DNA of 6,328 nucleotides, from assembly GCA_025936015.1 (NCBI GenBank), contig JAICUE010000158.1:1-6328 (forward strand). The letters run 5' to 3'. The DNA comes from Gemmatimonadaceae bacterium (GTDB taxonomy: Bacteria; Gemmatimonadota; Gemmatimonadetes; Gemmatimonadales; Gemmatimonadaceae). The position numbers and the translations under genes are program-made. Below the pieces are notes generated by a model. That model was not told the DNA's origin and did not search any database. It was given only the letters and a program-made list of their open reading frames with translations. The stretch's first letter is position 1; every line of letters begins with the position of its first letter. This document shows, piece by piece, positions 1-5,687 of the stretch.

Positions 1-57
1 ACGGAGAGCTGGCACCTCTACGTCAACATGGTCGAGCTGATTCTCCGCACCACCTGA
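1..57 (+). CDS. C-terminal fragment of an upstream gene, probably a PadR-type transcriptional regulator
   Basis: An open frame runs from the window edge to a TGA at 55-57 and gives 18 residues ending ...YVNMVELILRTT. The frame is partial at its 5' end. A Trp/aromatic residue followed by a V..IL helix just before the stop resembles the C-terminal helix of PadR-family winged-helix repressors. PadR genes are known to sit directly upstream of orphan duplicated permeases in Acidobacteriota and Gemmatimonadota, as one follows here after 18-21 bases. The identification therefore rests mainly on neighbourhood; 18 codons without a stop could also occur by chance. If it is a PadR protein, it would be a cytoplasmic DNA-binding repressor acting on its own operon. 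Confidence 0.45.
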   Translation, partial: TESWHLYVNMVELILRTT

Positions 58-63
58 GCGGCC

Positions 64-68
64 GAGGA
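64..68 (+). promoter_or_regulatory. Ribosome binding site of the permease gene
   Basis: GAGGA at 64-68 lies 7 bases before GTG(76) and 10 bases before ATG(79). The spacing favours GTG slightly, but the adjacent ATG is also usable, so the true start differs by at most one codon. Confidence 0.5.
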
Positions 69-75
69 ACATCCC

Positions 76-2808
76 GTGATGCCCATCTTCAGGCGGTGGC
101 GGAAGCGTTTGCGCGCGCTGGTCCACACCGAGACCGTCGACCGCGAGCTCGACGAGGAGCTCTCGTTCCATCTCGAGATGGAAACCGAGAAGAACATCCG
201 CGCCGGCATGAGCCCCGCCGAAGCGCGGCGCACTGCGCGGCTCGCCTTCGGCGCCGTTAGGCAGCACAAGGCCGACGCGCGCGACGCGCGCTGGATGTCC
301 TGGCTCCCCGGCGTCTCGCTCGACCTCAGGCTCGGCGCGAGGATGCTGCGCAAGTATCCGGGACTGACGCTTGTCGGCGGACTCGCAATGGCGTTCGGCA
401 TCTGGATGGGCGCGGTCACCTTCGAGCTCGTCGGCCTCGTCGTTCACCCGACGCTGCCGCTTCCCGGCGGCGACCGCGTCGTGCAGATCCGTCTCTGGGA
501 TGCCGAAGCGAGCAGCGCCGAGCCGCGCGCACTGCACGATTACATGCTCTGGCGCGAGGCAGTGCGGTCGGTGACGGACCTCGGCGCGTTCGAGAACGTG
601 TCTCGCAACGTGTTCGCCGATGACGGCGAAGCACGACCCGCCGTCGCGGCCGAGGTCACCGCGTCGGCGTTTCACATCGCGCCTGCCGCGCCGCTGATGG
701 GACGCACCCTCGTCGAACCCGACGAGCAGCCCGGCGCACCGCCGGTGGTGGTGCTCGGCTACGACCTCTGGCGGACGCGATTCAACAGCCGCCCCGACAT
801 CGTCGGTCGCAGCATTCGTATCGGGGATGGCTACGCAACCGTCGTCGGCGTCATGCCTGACGGTTTCGCCTTTCCGGTCGCGCACGAGCTCTGGCTGCCG
901 TTCAATCCGGACGTCGCCGACCAGGCGCCGCGTGAGGGACCGGCGATCACCGTCTTCGGCCGCCTCGCGCCGGGCGCGTCGATCCGCACTGCCCAGACGG
1001 AGCTCGCGGCGCTTGGGCGGCGTGAGGCAAGCGAGCTGCCGGCGACGCACGCGCACCTGCTGCCGCAGGTCAAGCCGTACACGACGCTGTTCATGGAGCC
1101 GAATCCGCAGGACATGGTGTTGATGCTCTCGATCCCCGTGTTCGCGGTGCTGCTGCTCGCCCTCGTCTGCAGCAACGTCGCGCTCCTGCTGTTCGCGCGC
1201 GCTGCCTCGCGCGAGACCGAGCTGGTTGTACGGAGCGCGTTAGGCGCCAGCCGCCGCCGGATCGTCGCGCAGCTGTTCGCTGAAGCGCTCGTCCTCGGCG
1301 GCGTGGCAGCGTTGGTCGGACTCGCCGCGGCCGGCTTCACCATCGAGCGTTGGGGACACCAGTACCTGAAGAGCGACTACGACATGCTCCCCTTCTGGTA
1401 CGATCCTCACCTCTCGGTAGCGACTGTGCTCTATGCCATCGCGCTCAGCGTGCTCGGCGCCGCGATCGCGGGAGTCCTGCCCGGGCTCAAGGTCACCCAC
1501 GGACTCGGCGCGCGACTTCGGAACGGCACCGCGGGTGCGGGACTGCGCTTCGGCGGCGTGTGGACGGTGGTCATCATCGCGCAGGTCGCGGTGACTGCCG
1601 CGTTCCCCGCGGTCGCGTTCATCGAGCAGCGCGAGCTGTGGCGCATCGAGGCATACAACGTCGGCTTCCGCGCCGACCAGTATCTCGCGGTCGGCCTGCA
1701 GCTCGATGCCGGTGCCGGCGCGAACAGCGCAGAGGTTGCCGCAGCACACAGCGCGCGCTACGCCGCCGCGCTCGAGGAGCTGCACCGCCGATTGGCCGAT
1801 GAGCCGGGCGTTGCGGGAGTCACCTTCGCCGACCGGCTGCCGCGGATGTATCACCACCAGGGTTACGTCGAGGTCGACGGTCTGTCTCCGTCGTTGCCGG
1901 CGCAGCCGTCGGCATCATCCGCGTCGCGTGACTCGTCGCTGCGCGAGGTGAGCCTCGCGGCCGTGGAACCCGACTACTTCGACGTGCTCGAAGCGCCGAT
2001 CCTCGCCGGCCGCGCGTTCAACAGCAGCGACGCCGCATCGCGTGCCAAGGTGGCGATCGTCGATGAGGTGTTCGTCAGGCAGGTGCTCCATGGTCGCAAC
2101 GCAGTTGGCCAGCGGCTGCGCTTCGCGGTGCCTTCGAGGTCGCAGGACGGCGCGGCGAAAGAGCCGGAGCCGTGGTTCCAGATCGTCGGCGTCGTGAAGG
2201 AGCTCGGCATGACGTACCCGGCGCATCGCGATCGCGATCCCGGGATCTACTTCCCGCTCGCGATGGACAGCAGCGGCCCGCTCTACATGGCGGTGCATGC
2301 CAAGGGTGATCCGATGTCGCTGGTGCCGCGCGTTCGCGCGATCGCCGCGGCGGTGGATCCTGCCCTCCGGCTGTCGGAGATCCAGCGCGTGGACCAGGTG
2401 TCCAATGAAGTGCTCTGGTTCATCGGACTCTGGATCCACATTACCGAGCTGCTGACAGCGATCGCGTTGCTGCTCTCGCTGGCGGGCATCTATGCGGTGA
2501 TGTCCTTCACCGTCGCGCGGCGAACTCGCGAGATCGGTATCAGGGTCGCACTCGGCGCGAGTGCGCGCAGCATGGTCGCCTCCATCTTCAGGCGACCGCT
2601 GACGCAGGTCAGCATCGGTGTCGCGTTAGGCAGCGCGCTCGGCGCGCTCCTCTTCCTGCAGATGGGCAGCGGAAACGTGTCAGCGGCGGGTGTCGGGCTG
2701 TTCGTCGCGTACGCGGCGATCATACTCTGCGTCTGCCTCCTCGCCTGCATCGTGCCGACGCGACGCGCGCTGCGAGTGGAACCGATGGAGGCATTGCGGG
2801 CGGAGTAG
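76..2808 (+). CDS. Orphan duplicated ABC-type permease (ADOP / MacB-FtsX family)
   Basis: This 910-residue inner-membrane protein is built as two FtsX-like halves. Residues 1-90 form the cytoplasmic prefix typical of ADOP permeases, with an ELDEELSFHLEME stretch at 24-36 and an EARRTARLAFG stretch at 49-59. TM1 is near 94-123. A MacB-type periplasmic domain spans about 124-345, followed by TM helices near 347-375, 401-422 and 447-470. The second half has a TM near 494-515, a periplasmic domain at about 520-780 and TM helices near 785-812, 843-862 and 872-893. The FtsX coupling motif occurs twice, as RETELVVRSALGAS (379-392) and RTREIGIRVALGAS (816-829), which supports an internal duplication. 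MacB relatives need a separate ATPase; none is encoded here, as is usual for 'orphan' ADOP proteins, whose substrate is unknown. Start is GTG(76) or ATG(79). The gene follows the PadR-like tail closely, so both are probably cotranscribed. Confidence 0.9.
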   Translation: MMPIFRRWRKRLRALVHTETVDRELDEELSFHLEMETEKNIRAGMSPAEARRTARLAFGAVRQHKADARDARWMSWLPGVSLDLRLGARMLRKYPGLTLVGGLAMAFGIWMGAVTFELVGLVVHPTLPLPGGDRVVQIRLWDAEASSAEPRALHDYMLWREAVRSVTDLGAFENVSRNVFADDGEARPAVAAEVTASAFHIAPAAPLMGRTLVEPDEQPGAPPVVVLGYDLWRTRFNSRPDIVGRSIRIGDGYATVVGVMPDGFAFPVAHELWLPFNPDVADQAPREGPAITVFGRLAPGASIRTAQTELAALGRREASELPATHAHLLPQVKPYTTLFMEPNPQDMVLMLSIPVFAVLLLALVCSNVALLLFARAASRETELVVRSALGASRRRIVAQLFAEALVLGGVAALVGLAAAGFTIERWGHQYLKSDYDMLPFWYDPHLSVATVLYAIALSVLGAAIAGVLPGLKVTHGLGARLRNGTAGAGLRFGGVWTVVIIAQVAVTAAFPAVAFIEQRELWRIEAYNVGFRADQYLAVGLQLDAGAGANSAEVAAAHSARYAAALEELHRRLADEPGVAGVTFADRLPRMYHHQGYVEVDGLSPSLPAQPSASSASRDSSLREVSLAAVEPDYFDVLEAPILAGRAFNSSDAASRAKVAIVDEVFVRQVLHGRNAVGQRLRFAVPSRSQDGAAKEPEPWFQIVGVVKELGMTYPAHRDRDPGIYFPLAMDSSGPLYMAVHAKGDPMSLVPRVRAIAAAVDPALRLSEIQRVDQVSNEVLWFIGLWIHITELLTAIALLLSLAGIYAVMSFTVARRTREIGIRVALGASARSMVASIFRRPLTQVSIGVALGSALGALLFLQMGSGNVSAAGVGLFVAYAAIILCVCLLACIVPTRRALRVEPMEALRAE
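255..262 (+). repeat. CGTTAGGC octamer, copy 1
   Basis: On the coding strand of the permease gene. It is read as C-GTT-AGG-C (Val61-Arg62), which imposes an AGG arginine codon. The match extends to CGTTAGGCAGC. Confidence 0.6.
1238..1245 (+). repeat. CGTTAGGC octamer, copy 2
   Basis: On the coding strand of the permease gene, read GCG-TTA-GGC (Ala-Leu389-Gly) inside the first FtsX motif SALGAS. The same Ala-Leu-Gly in the second FtsX motif (826-828) is written with CTC instead. Confidence 0.6.
2624..2631 (+). repeat. CGTTAGGC octamer, copy 3
   Basis: On the coding strand of the permease gene, read GCG-TTA-GGC (Ala-Leu851-Gly) in the penultimate TM region. The surrounding 13 bases GCGTTAGGCAGCG (2623-2635) recur exactly at 3632-3644. 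Confidence 0.6.
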
Positions 2809-2816
2809 CGCAACGC

Positions 2817-2845
2817 GCATCCTGCCTGACGCACCGACGGGATGC
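2817..2845 (+). terminator. Weak hairpin just downstream of the permease gene
   Basis: GCATCC (2817-2822) pairs with GGATGC (2840-2845), extended by one possible T-G pair, around a long loop of about 15 bases. It begins 9 bases after the permease stop. There is no T-tract, so a role in ending or stabilising the permease transcript is only possible. Confidence 0.2.
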
Positions 2846-2865
2846 TGAATGGGCGGAAACAGACA

Positions 2866-2901
2866 GGGCGCGAGGCATGTCCTCGACATGCCGTCGCGCC
2901 C
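2866..2901 (-). terminator. Strong hairpin between the convergent permease and tRNA-Phe genes, candidate terminator
   Basis: The arm at 2866-2880 pairs with 2886-2901 to give 15 base pairs with one bulged G (2893) and a 5-base loop (2881-2885). Read on the minus strand it lies 38 bases past the tRNA 3' end and is followed by TGTCTGTTTCC, a modest T-rich run. On the plus strand there is no T-run. It most likely ends the tRNA transcript and may also stop read-through from the permease side. Confidence 0.5.
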
Positions 2902-2938
2902 GTTCGCGTGAAGTCCCGTAAGTTGTTGTCCTGCAAGG

Positions 2939-3011
<73 letters not shown>

Positions 3012-3021
3012 GCAGTCTCCC

Positions 3022-3051
3022 AATATAAACCCCGCCGCACGTGCGCTTCAA
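3022..3051 (-). promoter_or_regulatory. Probable sigma70-type promoter of tRNA-Phe
   Basis: On the minus strand TTGAAG (3051-3046) and TATATT (3027-3022) are separated by 18 bases, matching the -35 and -10 consensus at 4/6 and 5/6 positions. The expected start near 3015 leaves a leader of only a few bases before the tRNA 5' end at 3011. This AT-rich patch stands out in a GC-rich surrounding. Confidence 0.5.
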
Positions 3052-3152
3052 CCGCAATCGCTCCGCAAACCGGCGTGTGGCCCATACCCTGCCGCTGTAA
3101 TCGGCGAACCGTTCACAATCCACAGCTCGCCCGACAACCCACGGACCCGACC

Positions 3153-3638
3153 ATGCGCCTGCACTTCATCCTCCCCACGCTCGCCCTCGCCGCTGCCGCT
3201 GGCTGCGCTCCGACCTACACGACCGCCGGCACCAGCGGGGAGACGCCCGCGCCATCCGCCAGTAGCTCCGCTGACATGGCGGGCATGGTTCACTACTCGG
3301 CCAACCTCGCCGCGATGAATGGCTCGACCGTGCACGGGACGGCGATGGTCCATTCGATGAACGCCGGCCAGGAGACCGTCGAGGTGCAGATCTCCGGCGG
3401 CACTCCGGGAGCGACCTACCCGTGGCACATTCACACCGGCAGCTGCTCTGACGGCATGACCCCGATCGTCGGGAATGGGTCGCTCTACACCGCCCTCGGC
3501 ACGAGCGGCGACGGTACTGCCGCCGTCACCACGACCATCCCGATCACCCTCGACCAGACCCAGCGCTATCACGTCAACGTCCACGCCTCGCCGACCGACA
3601 TGGGGACGATCGTCGCCTGCGGCGACCTGACGCGTTAG
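3153..3638 (+). CDS. Secreted lipoprotein with a CHRD / CuZn-SOD-like domain
   Basis: The 161-residue product begins with a lipoprotein signal: MRLHFILPTLALAAAAGC, with the modifiable cysteine at 18 in an AAGC lipobox (-3 is Ala, so slightly atypical). A Thr/Ser/Pro/Ala-rich linker follows to about residue 42, then a beta-rich domain to the end. That domain carries WHIHTGSC (91-98) and YHVNVH (139-144), the two histidine motifs expected of CHRD domains (HIHxG and YVNVH). It ends with VACGDL (154-159), which resembles the ACG motif of CuZn superoxide dismutases. Cys98 and Cys156 could form the disulfide found in that fold. The full set of SOD copper and zinc ligands is not evident, so enzyme activity is doubtful. 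ATG(3153) is chosen over an in-frame ATG at 3075 because it places the signal peptide at the N-terminus. No clear Shine-Dalgarno sequence is visible; TGTAAT at 3096-3101 is a possible -10 box without a good -35. Confidence 0.8.
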   Translation: MRLHFILPTLALAAAAGCAPTYTTAGTSGETPAPSASSSADMAGMVHYSANLAAMNGSTVHGTAMVHSMNAGQETVEVQISGGTPGATYPWHIHTGSCSDGMTPIVGNGSLYTALGTSGDGTAAVTTTIPITLDQTQRYHVNVHASPTDMGTIVACGDLTR

Positions 3639-3640
3639 GC
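3633..3640 (+). repeat. CGTTAGGC octamer, copy 4, across the lipoprotein stop codon
   Basis: On the coding strand, read CGT-TAG-GC, so it supplies the last Arg codon and the TAG stop of the lipoprotein gene. This is the third reading frame used by the motif. It is part of the 13-base repeat shared with 2623-2635. Confidence 0.6.
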
Positions 3641-3652
3641 AGCGAAAGCCGC

Positions 3653-3676
3653 CGGCGCGGGCTTACGTCCGCGCCG
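3653..3676 (-). terminator. GC-rich hairpin at the convergent ends of the lipoprotein gene and queF
   Basis: CGGCGCGG (3653-3660) pairs perfectly with CCGCGCCG (3669-3676) around an 8-base loop. The queF TAA stop (3663-3665) lies in the loop and the lipoprotein TAG is 14 bases upstream of the stem. On the minus strand it is followed by GCGGCTTTCG, with only a short T-run. It may serve as a shared transcript end. Confidence 0.35.
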
Positions 3677-4058
3677 CGTGCCGCGCCGTGATCACCGACT
3701 TGATCCCGCCCCGCACATTGAAATCCCCGACGACCTCCAGCCGCGCGGGTTGGCACGCCGCGACGAGGTCGTCGAGGATCCGGTTCACTGCCCGCTCGTA
3801 GAAGATTCCGTCGTTGCGAAAGCTCCAGAGATAGAGCTTGAGGCTCTTCAGCTCGAGACACTTCGCCGCCGGCACGTAGGTGATCCGGATGATCCCGAAG
3901 TCGGGCGCGCCCCCCTTCAGCAGCGCCAGCTCCGCGGCATCGGTCTCGATCCCGCCTAACGGGCAGAGCGACGTGAACTCGTCGCAGATCATGTGGATCT
4001 CGTACTCGCGATCGCGGTACGGATTCTCGAACGTCTCCAGCAAATCGGCTCGTGGCAT
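3663..4058 (-). CDS. queF: NADPH-dependent 7-cyano-7-deazaguanine (preQ0) reductase QueF, with a loop insertion
   Basis: QueF is a cytoplasmic enzyme that reduces the nitrile of preQ0 to the amine preQ1 with two NADPH, in queuosine tRNA modification. The 131-residue product is the short, single-domain form. EFTSLCP (27-33) holds the nucleophile Cys32, PDFG (52-55) the catalytic Asp53, and ELKSLKLYLWSFRN (69-82) is the family signature. Glu88 follows in FYE, where FHE is usual. NVRGG (114-118) matches the conserved C-terminal RGG. Cys and Asp are normally 7 residues apart; here they are 21 apart because of about 14 extra residues (37-50). The frame is intact and all key residues except the His remain, so the protein is probably active. 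The start lies 9 bases after the peptidase stop, without a clear Shine-Dalgarno sequence, so it probably depends on upstream translation. The end is convergent with the lipoprotein gene. Confidence 0.93.
   Translation of the reverse strand: MPRADLLETFENPYRDREYEIHMICDEFTSLCPLGGIETDAAELALLKGGAPDFGIIRITYVPAAKCLELKSLKLYLWSFRNDGIFYERAVNRILDDLVAACQPARLEVVGDFNVRGGIKSVITARHAART
3954..3961 (-). repeat. CGTTAGGC octamer, copy 5
   Basis: On the coding strand of queF, read CCG-TTA-GGC (Pro33-Leu34-Gly35), directly after the catalytic Cys32 and next to the boundary of the 14-residue insertion. Confidence 0.6.
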
Positions 4059-4067
4059 CCACGAAAG

Positions 4068-5687
4068 CTAATGGCTCGAGCCACCCCCCAGCGCCGCGGC
4101 CTTCGGCATCGCATCCACCGCTGCCGCGACCTCGCCGTCCAGCAGCGCCCGCATCCGGTAGAAGCCTTCGTCTCCCCACTTCGCGTCGGCGATTCGCGGC
4201 AGCAGGATCCGGTTGAGCAATCCGTCCGCGTCCGAACCCGCGGGAACGGTCACCCCCTGCGCGGCTGCGTAGGTCCGGAAATCAGCCAGCGTCGCCGCAG
4301 GCAGCGGTCCCGCTGCCGCCAGCGCGTCGAGGCTCGCATACTCGCTCGGAGCTGCGCTCACATGCGCACCGGCCCAGCGCAGCGCGATCGCGCCTTCGCC
4401 GAGCTGTCCCACCCAGAGCGGCAGCGGAGCGCGCGACGCCGAGCGCACGTCGGGATAGATCCCGCCGCCGCCGTAGACCGTGCGGCCGTGATCGGTCTTG
4501 CACGATGGCTGTCCGATCGTGTCGCGCACCGCGCGCGCCTGGCGGTAGTAGTCGTGGCGCGTGATCGAGTGATAATCGCGCTGGATCACCCGGCCGCACG
4601 GTGTCTTCAGGTGGCCGATCACCATCACGAACTCCGAACCGTCAGGCAGCGGGAATCCCTGCATCAGCAGCGACTTCCCGAACGTCGGCCGTCCCCAGAT
4701 CAGTGCGCGGTCGTGATCCTGCAGCGCACCGGCGACGAGCTCCGCCGCGCTGGCCGTGCCGTCGTTCACCATCGCGACGATCGGATACTTGCGCTGTGAG
4801 CCAAAGAGCGAGCGCGACACCTTCTCCGTCTTCGCGACATCGGCCTTGCGGCCCTCGGACGAATACACCACCGCACCCTTCGGCAAAAAATCGCCGGCGA
4901 CGTCGGCGGCCTGGTCCACCTGGCCGCCCGGGTTGTCGCGGAGGTCGAGCACGAGGCTCGTCATCCCCTGCTTCTCGAGAGTGCCTAACGCCTTGTCGAC
5001 GTCGTCGGCGACGTGATCGTTGCTGAACGTCGTGATCCGGACATAGCCGACCGTCGGGCGGAGCATGAACGCGGCCGGAACCGCCGTCTCCTCGCCGAGG
5101 TGCTCGCGCTTCACCTCGCGCGTCAGCTGGACCACGCTGCCGTCCTCTCGTTCACGCTCGAACACGAGCGACGTCATGCTTCCTTTCGGCCCTGCCAGCG
5201 CCATGTCCAGCTCGAAGGTGCTCGTTGCCGCGACCGCCTTGCCGTCGATCGCGATCAGCTCGTCGCCGGGAAGGATGTCCTGCCGTGCTGCCTGCGATCC
5301 CGGAGTGAGGCCGAGTACGACCGGTGCGCCGCTGTAGTACTCGAAGTTGATCCCGACCGGGAACAGCTTGTGCTCCCGCATCGCCTTCTCGCGCTCGGGA
5401 TCCATCCGCGTCGCCGTTATGACGTACGAATGCGGATCGGCCGCCTCGACCATCCCCTCGATCGCCGCCATCAACAGCACGTGCGTGTCGAGCGAGTCGG
5501 GGTGGTTCACCCGCAGCTGGTTCAGCACGCCGCTCAGCATCTGCAGGTCTTCGTACGTCGTCCGCGGGCGCGCGATGCTGCCTGACGATCCCGCGGCCTG
5601 CGATTGCACGACCGCCGGCGATGTCACCAGCGCCAGTGTCGCGCCTAACGCGAAGCTGCGCACTGCCCCTGCCACCCGCACGCTCAC
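4068..5687 (-). CDS. Exported S41-family C-terminal processing peptidase (Prc/CtpA type)
   Basis: The 539-residue product has a Sec-type signal peptide (Arg4/Arg10, hydrophobic 12-27, probable cut after SQA at 31), so it acts in the periplasm or envelope. An N-terminal helical region (43-105) precedes a PDZ domain at about 110-195 containing LPGDELIAIDGK (139-150). The protease core follows: GYVRITTF (214-221), LDLRDNPGG (247-255), NDGTASAAE (308-316) with nucleophile Ser313, and TFGKS (335-339) with general base Lys338. GRTVYGGGGIYPDV (401-414) is typical of long S41 proteins. Residues 415-539 form a helical C-terminal extension. The glutamine that normally lies four residues after the Lys is Met342 here, with Gln343 beside it. 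The start is GTG(5687): GGAGG at 5698-5694 lies 6 bases upstream, and the start overlaps the TPR stop by 4 bases (GTGA). Such proteases cut unstructured C-termini of envelope proteins; the substrate here is unknown. Confidence 0.92.
   Translation of the reverse strand: MSVRVAGAVRSFALGATLALVTSPAVVQSQAAGSSGSIARPRTTYEDLQMLSGVLNQLRVNHPDSLDTHVLLMAAIEGMVEAADPHSYVITATRMDPEREKAMREHKLFPVGINFEYYSGAPVVLGLTPGSQAARQDILPGDELIAIDGKAVAATSTFELDMALAGPKGSMTSLVFEREREDGSVVQLTREVKREHLGEETAVPAAFMLRPTVGYVRITTFSNDHVADDVDKALGTLEKQGMTSLVLDLRDNPGGQVDQAADVAGDFLPKGAVVYSSEGRKADVAKTEKVSRSLFGSQRKYPIVAMVNDGTASAAELVAGALQDHDRALIWGRPTFGKSLLMQGFPLPDGSEFVMVIGHLKTPCGRVIQRDYHSITRHDYYRQARAVRDTIGQPSCKTDHGRTVYGGGGIYPDVRSASRAPLPLWVGQLGEGAIALRWAGAHVSAAPSEYASLDALAAAGPLPAATLADFRTYAAAQGVTVPAGSDADGLLNRILLPRIADAKWGDEGFYRMRALLDGEVAAAVDAMPKAAALGGGSSH
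4983..4990 (-). repeat. CGTTAGGC octamer, copy 6
   Basis: On the coding strand of the S41 peptidase gene, read GCG-TTA-GGC (Ala-Leu234-Gly) in the helix before the LDLRDNPGG strand. Confidence 0.6.
5643..5650 (-). repeat. CGTTAGGC octamer, copy 7
   Basis: On the coding strand of the S41 peptidase gene, read GCG-TTA-GGC (Ala-Leu14-Gly) inside the signal peptide. Confidence 0.6.

Noticed and set aside
1240..1857. Minus-strand 205-codon frame antisense to the permease
   Set aside because: Arg/Asp/Glu/His-rich low-complexity product with no recognisable domain, typical of the complementary frame of a GC-rich gene whose sense frame is clearly a permease.
2225..2247. Two overlapping palindromes (14 bp and 12 bp) inside the permease gene
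   Set aside because: They follow from the codons of the HRDRDPG segment (CGC-GAT repeats and CCC-GGG) and show no sign of an operator.
3075..3152. Upstream in-frame extension of the lipoprotein gene
   Set aside because: Adds 26 residues without hydrophobic character ahead of a complete lipoprotein signal peptide. ATG(3153) is the better start.
4072..4083. 12-bp palindrome TGGCTCGAGCCA at the peptidase stop, just before queF
   Set aside because: Could form only a 4-bp stem with a 4-base loop, and it encodes the last peptidase residues. Too weak to call regulatory.
3993..4799. Plus-strand 268-codon frame antisense to queF and the S41 peptidase
   Set aside because: Crosses two well-supported genes on the opposite strand and gives an Arg/His/Ala-rich product without domains.
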